DNA of 7,938 nucleotides from Clostridiales bacterium (lineage in GTDB: Bacteria > Bacillota > Clostridia > Christensenellales > CAG-138). Below are positions 1 through 6,458 of this stretch, piece after piece. The position numbers were made by a program, and so were the translations under genes. The notes under the pieces are model-generated. The model saw only the letters and a program-made list of their open reading frames with translations. It was not told the origin of the DNA and did not search any database. Each line of letters begins with the position of its first letter. Position 1 is the stretch's first letter. The stretch is from assembly GCA_003486785.1 (NCBI GenBank), contig DNFZ01000194.1, forward strand, positions 1 through 7,938, in the 5' to 3' direction.

Positions 1-295
1 ACATAAATCACCTTTGTCGAATCATAATCGTATAAATGATTCTTTTTCCTATTATATACGCAACATTATCGCCATGCAATGTTTGTTATCTGTCGCAATG
101 TTTATGTAATCGCGTTTCTGCTCGCCGAAGTTTTCATAAAACATCTGAATTCTGTTGAGTTTAAACAAGGAGTTTATTCGATTATCCTATTCTGATGGTT
201 GCATTAATTGACTCATAGCGCGTTTTACTTAATATTACTTTCGTATTAAGTCGATATCATTTGTCTTTACTTTATATTCGGTTAAATTGTCAAAA

Positions 296-309
296 ATACA
301 CGCGTGTAT
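296..309. promoter_or_regulatory. 14-bp perfect palindrome, possible operator
   Basis: The 14 bases ATACACGCGTGTAT are identical to their reverse complement and sit in a very AT-rich, gene-free background. Perfect dyad symmetry of this length is typical of binding sites for dimeric regulators, but there is no assigned promoter or regulator gene next to it. A role as operator is inference; chance occurrence in some 900 bases is unlikely but not excluded. Confidence 0.3.
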
Positions 310-853
310 ATACCTGTTGTTTACTGTTTTATTTCGTACTGTCACTTTCAATTTTTTACCATTTCATAATGTGTCTCATTGCGGAAAATATATTGTTATT
401 TTTCCAAGTGTGTCACGTAACGGTTGTTTCTTCTCGCGGCCCTCCTCATTGTCTTTGTAATTTTATATATGAAGCCAGTGTCATTTTGTCGTTTTATCTC
501 TTTTTTTCACCGCTGTTTCAGTCTGCAAGGCAAAAAACACATTTTCAATTGTTTGATTGAACAAGATTATTTTACTGTTCACGCTAGCGTTTAATTAGAA
601 TATGCTATAAAACGCACTCAAAATGTTGCGTAATGCTTAAAGAGCGCCGAACCGAGCAAAATTCTGCTGGTTTGGGAACGGCAACGCTCGCCCTCTCTGC
701 TGCGCATTTACCTGCAAAACGAAAGGTCGCTTATGATCATGCAATTTCTGATGCGATATGTTTAGAAGGCAGTTGCCGCGCCGTTCCGATATGCCTAAAT
801 ATAAGCGCGCTTCATAGAACAATGTAGCTTCTTTATGCGGTTTCTTTCGCTCG

Positions 854-904
854 CGATCGCATTGTCGTGTCTATAGTACCGTTCGTCTCACGACGAAGCG
901 ATTG
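854..904. repeat. Imperfect inverted repeat after the transporter gene
   Basis: The arms 854-869 and 889-904 pair at 13 of 16 positions around a 19-nt centre. A shorter alternative hairpin uses 882-887 and 892-897 (6 bp, 4-nt loop) and cannot form together with the long one. The element begins 13 nt beyond the MFS stop codon in the direction of minus-strand transcription, so it could be a 3'-end or terminator-like structure. No U-tract follows on the minus strand, so a standard intrinsic terminator is not supported. Confidence 0.3.
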
Positions 905-917
905 CGATCTCATTGCG

Positions 918-2138
918 TCATTTTGCCGGTTGATCCGCATGCACAAAGCGCAGCTTTCTAGCGGATGCGATGGTGATGATCCGATAATACAACAGTCCGC
1001 CAAAAAGTAACGGAATCATCATTGCGAAATACATGCGCGCATATCCGAATGTTGCGGAAAGAAGGCCTGCCAGTAGATTACCTAGGCCGATGCCCAAATC
1101 GAACAGTGAAAAGAAGGTTGCGTTCGCCGCGCCGCGCCGCTGAGGCGGGACATTTTTGAGGCTCATCGTCTGCAGCGCGTTTTGCACCATCCCATATGCT
1201 ACGCCCTGAAGCAATGCGATGACGAGGAATGCCGTTAGGCTGTTGACAGCCGCAAAGAGCGCCATCGACGCCATATATGCGACAAACCCGGGATAAACCA
1301 CGCGATCAAACCCAAACCGGTCTATTAGCCTGCCTGCGATCGGCCTTGTTACAAACATGGAAATCGCAAAGCAGCTTAAAAACATCGCGCCGTTTTCTAC
1401 GCCGAGCGACATACCGTACAACGCCGAAAAGCTCAGCGTCGCGCCGAGCGGGATGCCGACGAATATCATAACGGCCGAGGGTCGCGCCGCGCTCTTCTCA
1501 AACGGCGCAAACGTATGCCGCGTGTCACTCTTTGTGATGGCTCTATACTTCACAAATGCGGCGGGAATGCAGGCCGCCAATAGGAGCGCGACGGCGAAAA
1601 AAGTCATGCTTCGATAACCCAAGAGGCTCATGATGCTTAATCCGATCGCCGGAGCCAACGCCATGGAAACGCTCTGCGATACGCTGAAGAACCCCATGCC
1701 TTCGCCAAGCCGTTGTGCGGGAATCACATCCGTAGCGACCGTGTTGCTCAGCGTTGTCGAGATCCCCCAGCCGATTCCGTTGACGCACCGAATGAGTATC
1801 ACAACCCATACGGTAGGAAACCAGCTGTAAGCAAACAGCGCGCTCATCATGAGAAATAACCCGAGAAACAGGATCGGAGCCCGTCCGAGGCGATCCGCCG
1901 CATACCCAGCAAGCGGGCGCGCCAACAGAGCCGATGCGGTACCGAGCGCAATGCACAGGCCAACCGTTGCGTCCGACCCGCTGAGCTGCCTGAGATAGAC
2001 GGGCAGCGCCGAGAGCTGCGTCTGCATGCCGACAAACAGCAGCACATTCATCACCGTCACAAGAAGGAAGTTCGGCGTCCATAGCTGCACCGTGCGCCGA
2101 TCCGTCGCTGAATCTCCGAGGCTTTGCTGTTTCTTCAT
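918..2138 (-). CDS. MFS family transporter, 12 predicted membrane helices
   Basis: A 406-residue major facilitator superfamily carrier of the inner membrane; substrate and direction of transport are unknown. Twelve hydrophobic segments can be read at about 21-45, 55-76, 88-104, 108-128, 145-168, 173-195, 220-242, 248-268, 280-299, 300-320, 338-362 and 368-388, with the usual longer polar loop between helices 6 and 7. The MFS motif A is seen after helix 2 (Gly78 to Arg86, GYAADRLGR) and repeated in weaker form after helix 8 (GRLIDRFG, from Gly269). The open frame extends upstream to 2471, but that part runs antisense-frame through the preceding gene and is not protein-like. The Met at 2138 begins a normal MFS N-terminus. 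Its Shine-Dalgarno match is weak. It is the last gene of the run, 59 nt after the RpiB-like gene, and probably moves the pathway's substrate or product. Confidence 0.88.
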   Translation of the reverse strand: MKKQQSLGDSATDRRTVQLWTPNFLLVTVMNVLLFVGMQTQLSALPVYLRQLSGSDATVGLCIALGTASALLARPLAGYAADRLGRAPILFLGLFLMMSALFAYSWFPTVWVVILIRCVNGIGWGISTTLSNTVATDVIPAQRLGEGMGFFSVSQSVSMALAPAIGLSIMSLLGYRSMTFFAVALLLAACIPAAFVKYRAITKSDTRHTFAPFEKSAARPSAVMIFVGIPLGATLSFSALYGMSLGVENGAMFLSCFAISMFVTRPIAGRLIDRFGFDRVVYPGFVAYMASMALFAAVNSLTAFLVIALLQGVAYGMVQNALQTMSLKNVPPQRRGAANATFFSLFDLGIGLGNLLAGLLSATFGYARMYFAMMIPLLFGGLLYYRIITIASARKLRFVHADQPAK

Positions 2139-2197
2139 TCCATCTGTGTTTCGCGCAGAAGAAAGCGTTGATCTTTGTCTTCTGCCGCTCTCTTCCT

Positions 2198-2674
2198 CTA
2201 TTTTAAATAGTCGTGCGACAAAATCTCGTCGTATGCCGTCTCGTGAAAAGCGATAAACCGTTCCGTTTGCCCGTCTCCAAAGTTCGCGGCAAGGAACTCT
2301 TCCGCCATCATGCAGCCCGTATGCGGCGCAACGTAAAACCCGCCCATTGCAAGGATATTGCATCGGTTTGCAATCACGCACCTTTTTGCAGCGGGAATGC
2401 TCTCGCACACCGCACAAAGCACGCCCGGAAACTTCGCCGCGGCAAGGTGAATGCCCATGCCGGATCCGCAAAACAGCAGGCCGCGCTCAAACTCCCCCTT
2501 GCTGACCGCGCGTCCCACGCGAAAGCCTACCTCGTGAAATGGAATCGTTTGCGCTTTCTCGGTCATACCGACATCCGCAACCTCATATCCTTTCTCTATC
2601 AGATGCGCTTTGACTGCCTCTTTCAGGTCAAATCCCGCCACATCCGCGCCGATGATTACGCGTGTTGTTTTCAT
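2198..2674 (-). CDS. RpiB/LacA/LacB family protein, divergent active site
   Basis: A 158-residue cytoplasmic protein of the ribose-5-phosphate isomerase B / galactose-6-phosphate isomerase fold. Family signatures are the N-terminal IIGADVAGFDLKE (7-19), FCGSGMGIHLAAAKFPG (68-84) and NILAMGG (106-112). The catalytic Cys of RpiB is kept (Cys69 in CGSGMG). Other key positions differ, aligning from memory: the His of the usual DHAGF motif is Val12, the ring-opening His before the NVLA-type motif appears to be Ala102, and the C-terminal Arg/His phosphate-binding cluster is replaced by GDGQTERF (133-140). It may therefore act on a different, possibly non-phosphorylated substrate, or may not be a pentose-phosphate isomerase at all. 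Start Met is preceded by GAAGAGAG with an 8-nt spacer. It lies 39 nt after the 2-hydroxyacid dehydrogenase and 59 nt before the transporter. Family assignment is firm, function is not. Confidence 0.82.
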   Translation of the reverse strand: MKTTRVIIGADVAGFDLKEAVKAHLIEKGYEVADVGMTEKAQTIPFHEVGFRVGRAVSKGEFERGLLFCGSGMGIHLAAAKFPGVLCAVCESIPAAKRCVIANRCNILAMGGFYVAPHTGCMMAEEFLAANFGDGQTERFIAFHETAYDEILSHDYLK

Positions 2675-2713
2675 TTGCTTCGCTCTCTTCTTTCGTGTGT
2701 TTCTACTTGTTTA

Positions 2714-3649
2714 TCAATAGCCCAGCGCCGCGTTGTAAACAGGGCCGCTGTAGTTGCCTTTCTCATAGGAGCGGATGTTGCCCGCGATGATCTCTGCGCC
2801 CGCTTCTGCGCTGATATAGGCTGCGCAATGGTATGTGATGATCAGATCGTCCCGCTCCCATATCGGGTCTGTGGCTGGCATTGGCTCCTGAGACAGCACA
2901 TCCAAATATGCAAACGAAAGGAGCTTTTCATCCAGCGCCCGAAGCAGATCCGGCTCGATCAGATGGCTTCCGCGCGCCGCGTTGATCAGGCATGCGCCCT
3001 GGTTGAGCATGCGAAGCAGCGCATAATCGATGAGGCCCTCCGTCTCCGCCGTAAGCGGCAGCAGACAAACGAGAACATCGCAGCCCGAAGCGAATGCGTG
3101 CAGCTGCTCAGGCCCGTAATAATACGGATAGGGCAGCCTTTCCCGCGGAGATTTGGACCAGATTTTGACGTTGAACCCCAGCGCGGAGAGCGCGGCGGAT
3201 ACCATCGTACCCATCCGGCCATAGCCCATGATGCCGACGGTTCGTTCCGAGGCGAGTGGGGAATCAAACACGCGCCATTCGCGCTTCTCGTTGGCTTTGA
3301 GCATCTCTGGCAGCCGTCTGTGCCACGATAGCACGCACATGCTGACAAACTCCGTCATCTTCTGCGCCAAATCCGGAGAAACCGTTCTCAGTACGGGGAT
3401 GTCCGCCCGCAGCAGAGAAAGATTCTTGATGTGATCAACGCCCGACCCGATCCCTGCCAGCGCTTTGATCTTTGGGAACGCGTTGACCCAGAGCGCATCC
3501 GGCTTCCATCCAACCGCGTACAGCACGTCGTCTGTTCGAATCCGATCGGACGTAAACGGCAGCACCTCAAACTCCGGCAGCAATCCGGATATGTGCCTGA
3601 CCCACGCGTCAATCACCGATCTGCCGCACTTCACAACAATTTGCTTCAT
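2714..3649 (-). CDS. D-2-hydroxyacid dehydrogenase, GhrA (glyoxylate/hydroxypyruvate reductase)-like
   Basis: A 311-residue NAD(P)-dependent oxidoreductase of the D-isomer-specific 2-hydroxyacid dehydrogenase family, interconverting a 2-keto acid and a D-2-hydroxy acid in the cytoplasm. The Rossmann motif is Gly142-x-Gly144-x-x-Gly147 (GYGRMG). The catalytic set is visible as Arg226 (NAARGSHL), Glu255 (SQEPMP) and His274 (ITYHCAA). The second Rossmann strand ends WSKSPRE (164-170) with no acidic residue, which in this family favours NADPH. The order of blocks, the GIGSGVDHI segment (67-74) and the length fit the GhrA branch, whose members reduce glyoxylate and hydroxypyruvate; exact substrate here is inferred only. 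Start is supported by AAGGAG at 3659-3664, 9 nt upstream. It follows the MobA-like gene after 37 nt and precedes the RpiB-like gene by 39 nt, consistent with cotranscription. Confidence 0.88.
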   Translation of the reverse strand: MKQIVVKCGRSVIDAWVRHISGLLPEFEVLPFTSDRIRTDDVLYAVGWKPDALWVNAFPKIKALAGIGSGVDHIKNLSLLRADIPVLRTVSPDLAQKMTEFVSMCVLSWHRRLPEMLKANEKREWRVFDSPLASERTVGIMGYGRMGTMVSAALSALGFNVKIWSKSPRERLPYPYYYGPEQLHAFASGCDVLVCLLPLTAETEGLIDYALLRMLNQGACLINAARGSHLIEPDLLRALDEKLLSFAYLDVLSQEPMPATDPIWERDDLIITYHCAAYISAEAGAEIIAGNIRSYEKGNYSGPVYNAALGY

Positions 3650-3658
3650 CTGCTTGCT

Positions 3659-3664
3659 CTCCTT
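3659..3664 (-). promoter_or_regulatory. Shine-Dalgarno site of the GhrA-like gene
   Basis: AAGGAG on the minus strand, 9 nt before the ATG at 3649. It fixes that start and lies in the 37-nt gap after the MobA-like gene. Confidence 0.75.
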
Positions 3665-3686
3665 GTATCACTTTGCGCATCCGTTC

Positions 3687-4322
3687 TTACCGACGCTCTT
3701 CTTTGCCGCAACGCCTCTGCGCATAGAAAAAATCGACCTCTTTCGGCGTATTCATGTTAAAGAAAAGGTGTTCACGCCCGCCGAACGGCATGATCTCCGC
3801 TTCGCTTACATATCGTGTGTTCAACCGCCGGAGCAATCCGGAAACCGATGGTTCGCCTTTTGCGAGCGCCTCCTCAATTTGCGGCAGTATGCGCTTGGCA
3901 TAGAGCGCATTCATCGACTCCAGCATGCCGTTTTCCAGCCGTACCGCCATGGCGTCTATCCTGCCCTCTGCTTGCGCGGCTTTTTTCTTGAGCAGGCTTA
4001 GATACGCTTGGCTGCTATTCGGCATGTCGCACGCTGTGACAAACGCAAACGCGCCCGTGCAGCTGCTCAATCCGGCGTGTATGCCGCCCAGCGGCCCCCG
4101 GTTTTGTATGATGTCCTCCACAACACGGCAGCGCGAGTCCGAATATAGGCGCGGTTGATTTGTCACCAATATGACCTCTTCGAAAGCTGCGCTCAGGCCT
4201 TTTGCAATCCATTCGGCAATCAATAACCCGTCGATGCGCAGCGTTTGCTTGTCAAAGCCCGCGCGCGTGCTTTTGCCGCCGCAAAGTATTATGGCGGAAA
4301 TCACGCCGTCACGGCTTGTCAT
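3687..4322 (-). CDS. mobA: MobA-like molybdenum cofactor guanylyltransferase
   Basis: A 211-residue cytoplasmic nucleotidyltransferase expected to transfer GMP from GTP to molybdopterin, giving the guanine dinucleotide form needed by DMSO-reductase superfamily enzymes. The nucleotide-binding signature LCGGKSTRAGFDK is at 13-25, RGPLGGI at 75-81, ACDMP at 97-101 and NMNTPKE at 189-195. Length is close to characterised MobA proteins. The open frame extends to 4421, but the Met at 4322 is chosen because it puts the GGxSxR motif at the normal distance from the N-terminus. This start lies 14 nt inside the end of the oxidoreductase gene and has no good Shine-Dalgarno site, so translational coupling is likely. 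The neighbouring molybdenum enzyme is the obvious client. A related transferase using another nucleotide or sugar is possible but less likely given the context. Confidence 0.87.
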   Translation of the reverse strand: MTSRDGVISAIILCGGKSTRAGFDKQTLRIDGLLIAEWIAKGLSAAFEEVILVTNQPRLYSDSRCRVVEDIIQNRGPLGGIHAGLSSCTGAFAFVTACDMPNSSQAYLSLLKKKAAQAEGRIDAMAVRLENGMLESMNALYAKRILPQIEEALAKGEPSVSGLLRRLNTRYVSEAEIMPFGGREHLFFNMNTPKEVDFFYAQRRCGKEERR

Positions 4323-6360
4323 CGTCGTTTTCTGGCTGCTCGGTGCGCTCGACCTGCACCAGACAGTTGTAGTAGCACGTTCCATACCCGATATCGGTGT
4401 CACGATCCTCGTTGAGCACATTCAAGGCGAGCGCGCTGCCGCCATACTCGCCAAAAAACACACAAACCGCGCCGCGCTTGAGGGCGTCCGTAACCTGCGC
4501 CTTCATAAAAACCTCGCCTCTGTCGTTATACACGCGAACCGGGTCCCCATCCTCAATCCCGCGCGACTTCGCGTCCAGCGGATGAATCTGCAGCGTTTCC
4601 GTTCGTTTCTTTCGCTCGTAGGGCTGAGAGTTGATCTTCTCCCGCGCATGCGGACTCATCAGCTGCAGCGGATATGTTTGAAACAATGCCGGCGCACTGT
4701 ATTTGCTCTCGAGCGGCTCTACATACTCCGGCAAAGGATTTATGCCCCAGTCGCGCGCGATCGCCTCGGAGTAAAACTCAATCTTTCCGCTTGGCGTGGG
4801 AAAAAACAAATCCGAAAACGCGATTTCATCGTACTCCGCAAATAGATATGGTTCGCGATCCAGCTGCTCCAGCGTTGTGTTCAGCCCGCTTTCTCGGATC
4901 ACGCGTCGCAGAATCTCCTCGTCGTCCTCCGGAAGATAGGACAAATCCATGCCAAAACGCTCGCCGAGCAGCCGATAGATCTGCCGGTCTGTCTTGCACG
5001 CGCCGGGCGGCTCGATCGCCTTTTGCTTGCGCTGGATGTAGGAGTGCCCGTAGGAAAGGATCAGGTCGTCCTCCTCCAGAAATGACGCGGCTGGCAGAAC
5101 GATATCCGCCATGCGCGCAGTATCCGTCATAAACAAATCCGTACAGGCGATGAAATCCAGCTTCTCCATCGCGCTTTTGAGTTTTGCAAGATTCGGGTTG
5201 CTGGTCATCGGGTTTCCGCGCTCAATCCACATCGCCCGTATCGGCGGGTCGGTCTTTTCGGCGAGCTCGCTTGCAAGCCGCCCGATGTTGCAGTCCCGCC
5301 GGACGCGCTTGGGCTGCGGCGGCAGATAAGGCCAAACGAATTTTGGTCGCTGCGCATCGCTGTAGAACAGCCCGGATCCGCTTTTGCCGGTGCCTCCTGT
5401 CAGAGCGGGTAGCAGGCAGATGCCGCGCGTGGTTTGCCCGCCATTGCTGTTGCGCTGAATGCCTTTTCCTAAAATAATCAAAAACTGCGGCGATTCCCGA
5501 ATCAGCGCAAACAACCGATCCAAGTCCGCGCGCGGGATCTCCGTTTTCGCGCAAATCTCCTCCATGCTGTAGCGATCCAGCATCTGCAAATACGCATTGA
5601 CGCCATGCGCGTGTTTTGCAAGAAACGCTTGATCCAGCAGCCCTTCGGAGACGATATGCTTTGCAATAGCGATTGCAAGCAACCCGTCTGAGCCGCAGCG
5701 CGGGTAGAGATGCAGCGCGCTGCCCGCGCCGGACTCGCCAAGCCGCGTATCGATGGTTACAAGCTTTGCGCCGCGGTCGATCGCTTCGCGAATATACCGC
5801 ATCGTATGCAGGTTGGTATGCGCCGGGTTTTTCCCCCAAAGCAGGATCAGGCGGGCATGCTGAATGTCCTGTATCGCGCTGTCCTTCGCGATGCCGTAGG
5901 AATAGCGGACAGCTTCGTTGGCAGCGGCAGAGCACAAGCTACCGCGCGTAGCGGAATAGCCCTCAAGTTGATTCCAAAACCCGTACGCATAGGCTTGCAT
6001 CGCGCTGCCGTGATTGCCGGAGACGGCATAATAGAGCACCGACTCCGGCCCGTAACGTTCGCGCACGCGCGTGATTGATTCGTACGTCTGCTCGATCGCT
6101 TTCGTCCAGCTGATGCGCGAAAACCGCCCTTCTCCCCTCTCCCCTTCGCGCTTGAGCGGATAGCGCAGCCGTTCCTCGCCATAGAGCGTTTGCGGAAAGT
6201 TGCGCCCTTTGGAGCAGATCAGGCCGTACGTCGCAGGGTTTGCGGGATTGCCCGATATTTTCACAACGCGCCCGTCCTGCACATGCGCCTGCATTCCGCA
6301 GGCGGAGTAGCAGTTTCGCGAGCAAACGGTATTGATGATTTTTACGCCTGTTTTCTCCAT
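4309..6360 (-). CDS. Molybdopterin oxidoreductase, DMSO reductase superfamily, standalone cytoplasmic
   Basis: A 683-residue bis-MGD enzyme catalytic subunit; the reaction is unknown. The N-terminal iron-sulfur domain has Cys13-x3-Cys17-x3-Cys21 and Cys49-Ser-Lys-Gly, the ligand set for one [4Fe-4S] cluster. The molybdopterin domain follows, with RGSLCSAAANEA (139-150) at the metal-ligand region; Cys143 is the best ligand candidate. Further family blocks are LLWGKNPAHT (173-182), WIERGNPMTSNPN (378-390), ADIVLPAASFLEEDD (418-432), PTPSGKIEFYSE (521-532) and the C-terminal dinucleotide-binding domain from about 560 (MSPHAREKINSQ, then GIEDGDPVRVYNDRGEV). There is no Tat or other signal peptide, so it should stay in the cytoplasm. 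No iron-sulfur partner subunit or membrane anchor is encoded in the window. AGGAGG lies 9 nt before the ATG. Its 3' end overlaps the MobA-like gene by 14 nt. It could be a reductase, dehydrogenase, or a non-redox member such as an acetylene-hydratase-type enzyme. Confidence 0.9.
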   Translation of the reverse strand: MEKTGVKIINTVCSRNCYSACGMQAHVQDGRVVKISGNPANPATYGLICSKGRNFPQTLYGEERLRYPLKREGERGEGRFSRISWTKAIEQTYESITRVRERYGPESVLYYAVSGNHGSAMQAYAYGFWNQLEGYSATRGSLCSAAANEAVRYSYGIAKDSAIQDIQHARLILLWGKNPAHTNLHTMRYIREAIDRGAKLVTIDTRLGESGAGSALHLYPRCGSDGLLAIAIAKHIVSEGLLDQAFLAKHAHGVNAYLQMLDRYSMEEICAKTEIPRADLDRLFALIRESPQFLIILGKGIQRNSNGGQTTRGICLLPALTGGTGKSGSGLFYSDAQRPKFVWPYLPPQPKRVRRDCNIGRLASELAEKTDPPIRAMWIERGNPMTSNPNLAKLKSAMEKLDFIACTDLFMTDTARMADIVLPAASFLEEDDLILSYGHSYIQRKQKAIEPPGACKTDRQIYRLLGERFGMDLSYLPEDDEEILRRVIRESGLNTTLEQLDREPYLFAEYDEIAFSDLFFPTPSGKIEFYSEAIARDWGINPLPEYVEPLESKYSAPALFQTYPLQLMSPHAREKINSQPYERKKRTETLQIHPLDAKSRGIEDGDPVRVYNDRGEVFMKAQVTDALKRGAVCVFFGEYGGSALALNVLNEDRDTDIGYGTCYYNCLVQVERTEQPENDDDKP

Positions 6361-6369
6361 AAGCCTGCG

Positions 6370-6375
6370 CCTCCT
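6370..6375 (-). promoter_or_regulatory. Shine-Dalgarno site of the molybdenum enzyme gene
   Basis: AGGAGG on the minus strand, 9 nt before the ATG at 6360, confirms the start. It abuts a possible 6-bp hairpin (6375-6380 with 6388-6393) that could affect ribosome access. Confidence 0.8.
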
Positions 6376-6432
6376 GATGCGGCTGATGCATCAATGCGTC
6401 TGCCGCAGACGATTTTCACCGCCTGCGGCAGA
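6375..6432 (-). other. Two stem-loops between the aldehyde dehydrogenase and molybdenum enzyme genes
   Basis: The 98-nt gap 6361-6458 holds a perfect 10-bp inverted repeat (6399-6408 with 6423-6432, 14-nt loop) and, nearer the next gene, a 6-bp stem (6375-6380 with 6388-6393, 7-nt loop) ending at the Shine-Dalgarno site. The first stem is G+C-rich but no U-run follows it on the transcribed strand, so an intrinsic terminator is not supported. mRNA processing, stability or translational tuning between the two genes is the likelier role, by inference. The segment 6384-6393 is also a 10-bp perfect palindrome in DNA. Confidence 0.5.
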
Positions 6433-6458
6433 GGTTTCATAAAGCCATGTAAAGACGA

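Larger units (their letters stand above)
1..917. other. AT-rich region without a convincing gene
   Basis: No supported gene lies here. The first 300 bases are about 30% G+C by hand count, sharply lower than the coding part; the composition rises at about 630-917. The longest open frame (261-560, plus strand, 99 codons) encodes a Cys/Phe/Leu-rich product that reads like translated T-rich DNA and has no recognisable domain. Two short frames at 633-827 (plus) and 637-822 (minus) overlap each other almost completely and neither has a clear Shine-Dalgarno site or motif. The stretch probably holds the 3' flank of the minus-strand operon and perhaps regulatory DNA for a gene beyond the left edge. 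A-T richness gives many TATAAT-like strings, so no promoter is called. Confidence 0.6.

Noticed and set aside
261..560. 99-codon plus-strand open frame
   Set aside because: Low-complexity Phe/Leu/Cys product in T-rich DNA, no clear ribosome site and no recognisable domain.
675..787. Inverted repeat 675-685 with 772-787
   Set aside because: The arms pair only with a 5-nt bulge across 86 nt of spacer; too weak to claim a structure or a mobile element end.
633..827. Short overlapping frames on both strands (633-827 plus, 637-822 minus)
   Set aside because: They shadow each other, lack convincing start signals and show no motif. A decayed gene remnant is possible but not supported.
2139..2471. 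N-terminal extension of the MFS transporter frame
   Set aside because: It overlaps the RpiB-like gene on the same strand in another frame, is Arg/Cys-rich and unlike an MFS N-terminus; the Met at 2138 gives a normal carrier.
2213..3331. 372-codon plus-strand open frame
   Set aside because: It lies antisense to the RpiB-like and GhrA-like genes, both of which have clear family motifs; it is a shadow of G+C-rich coding DNA.
4323..4421. Longer MobA-like protein starting at 4421
   Set aside because: It would add 33 residues before a motif that is normally near the N-terminus and would overlap the oxidoreductase gene by 113 nt.
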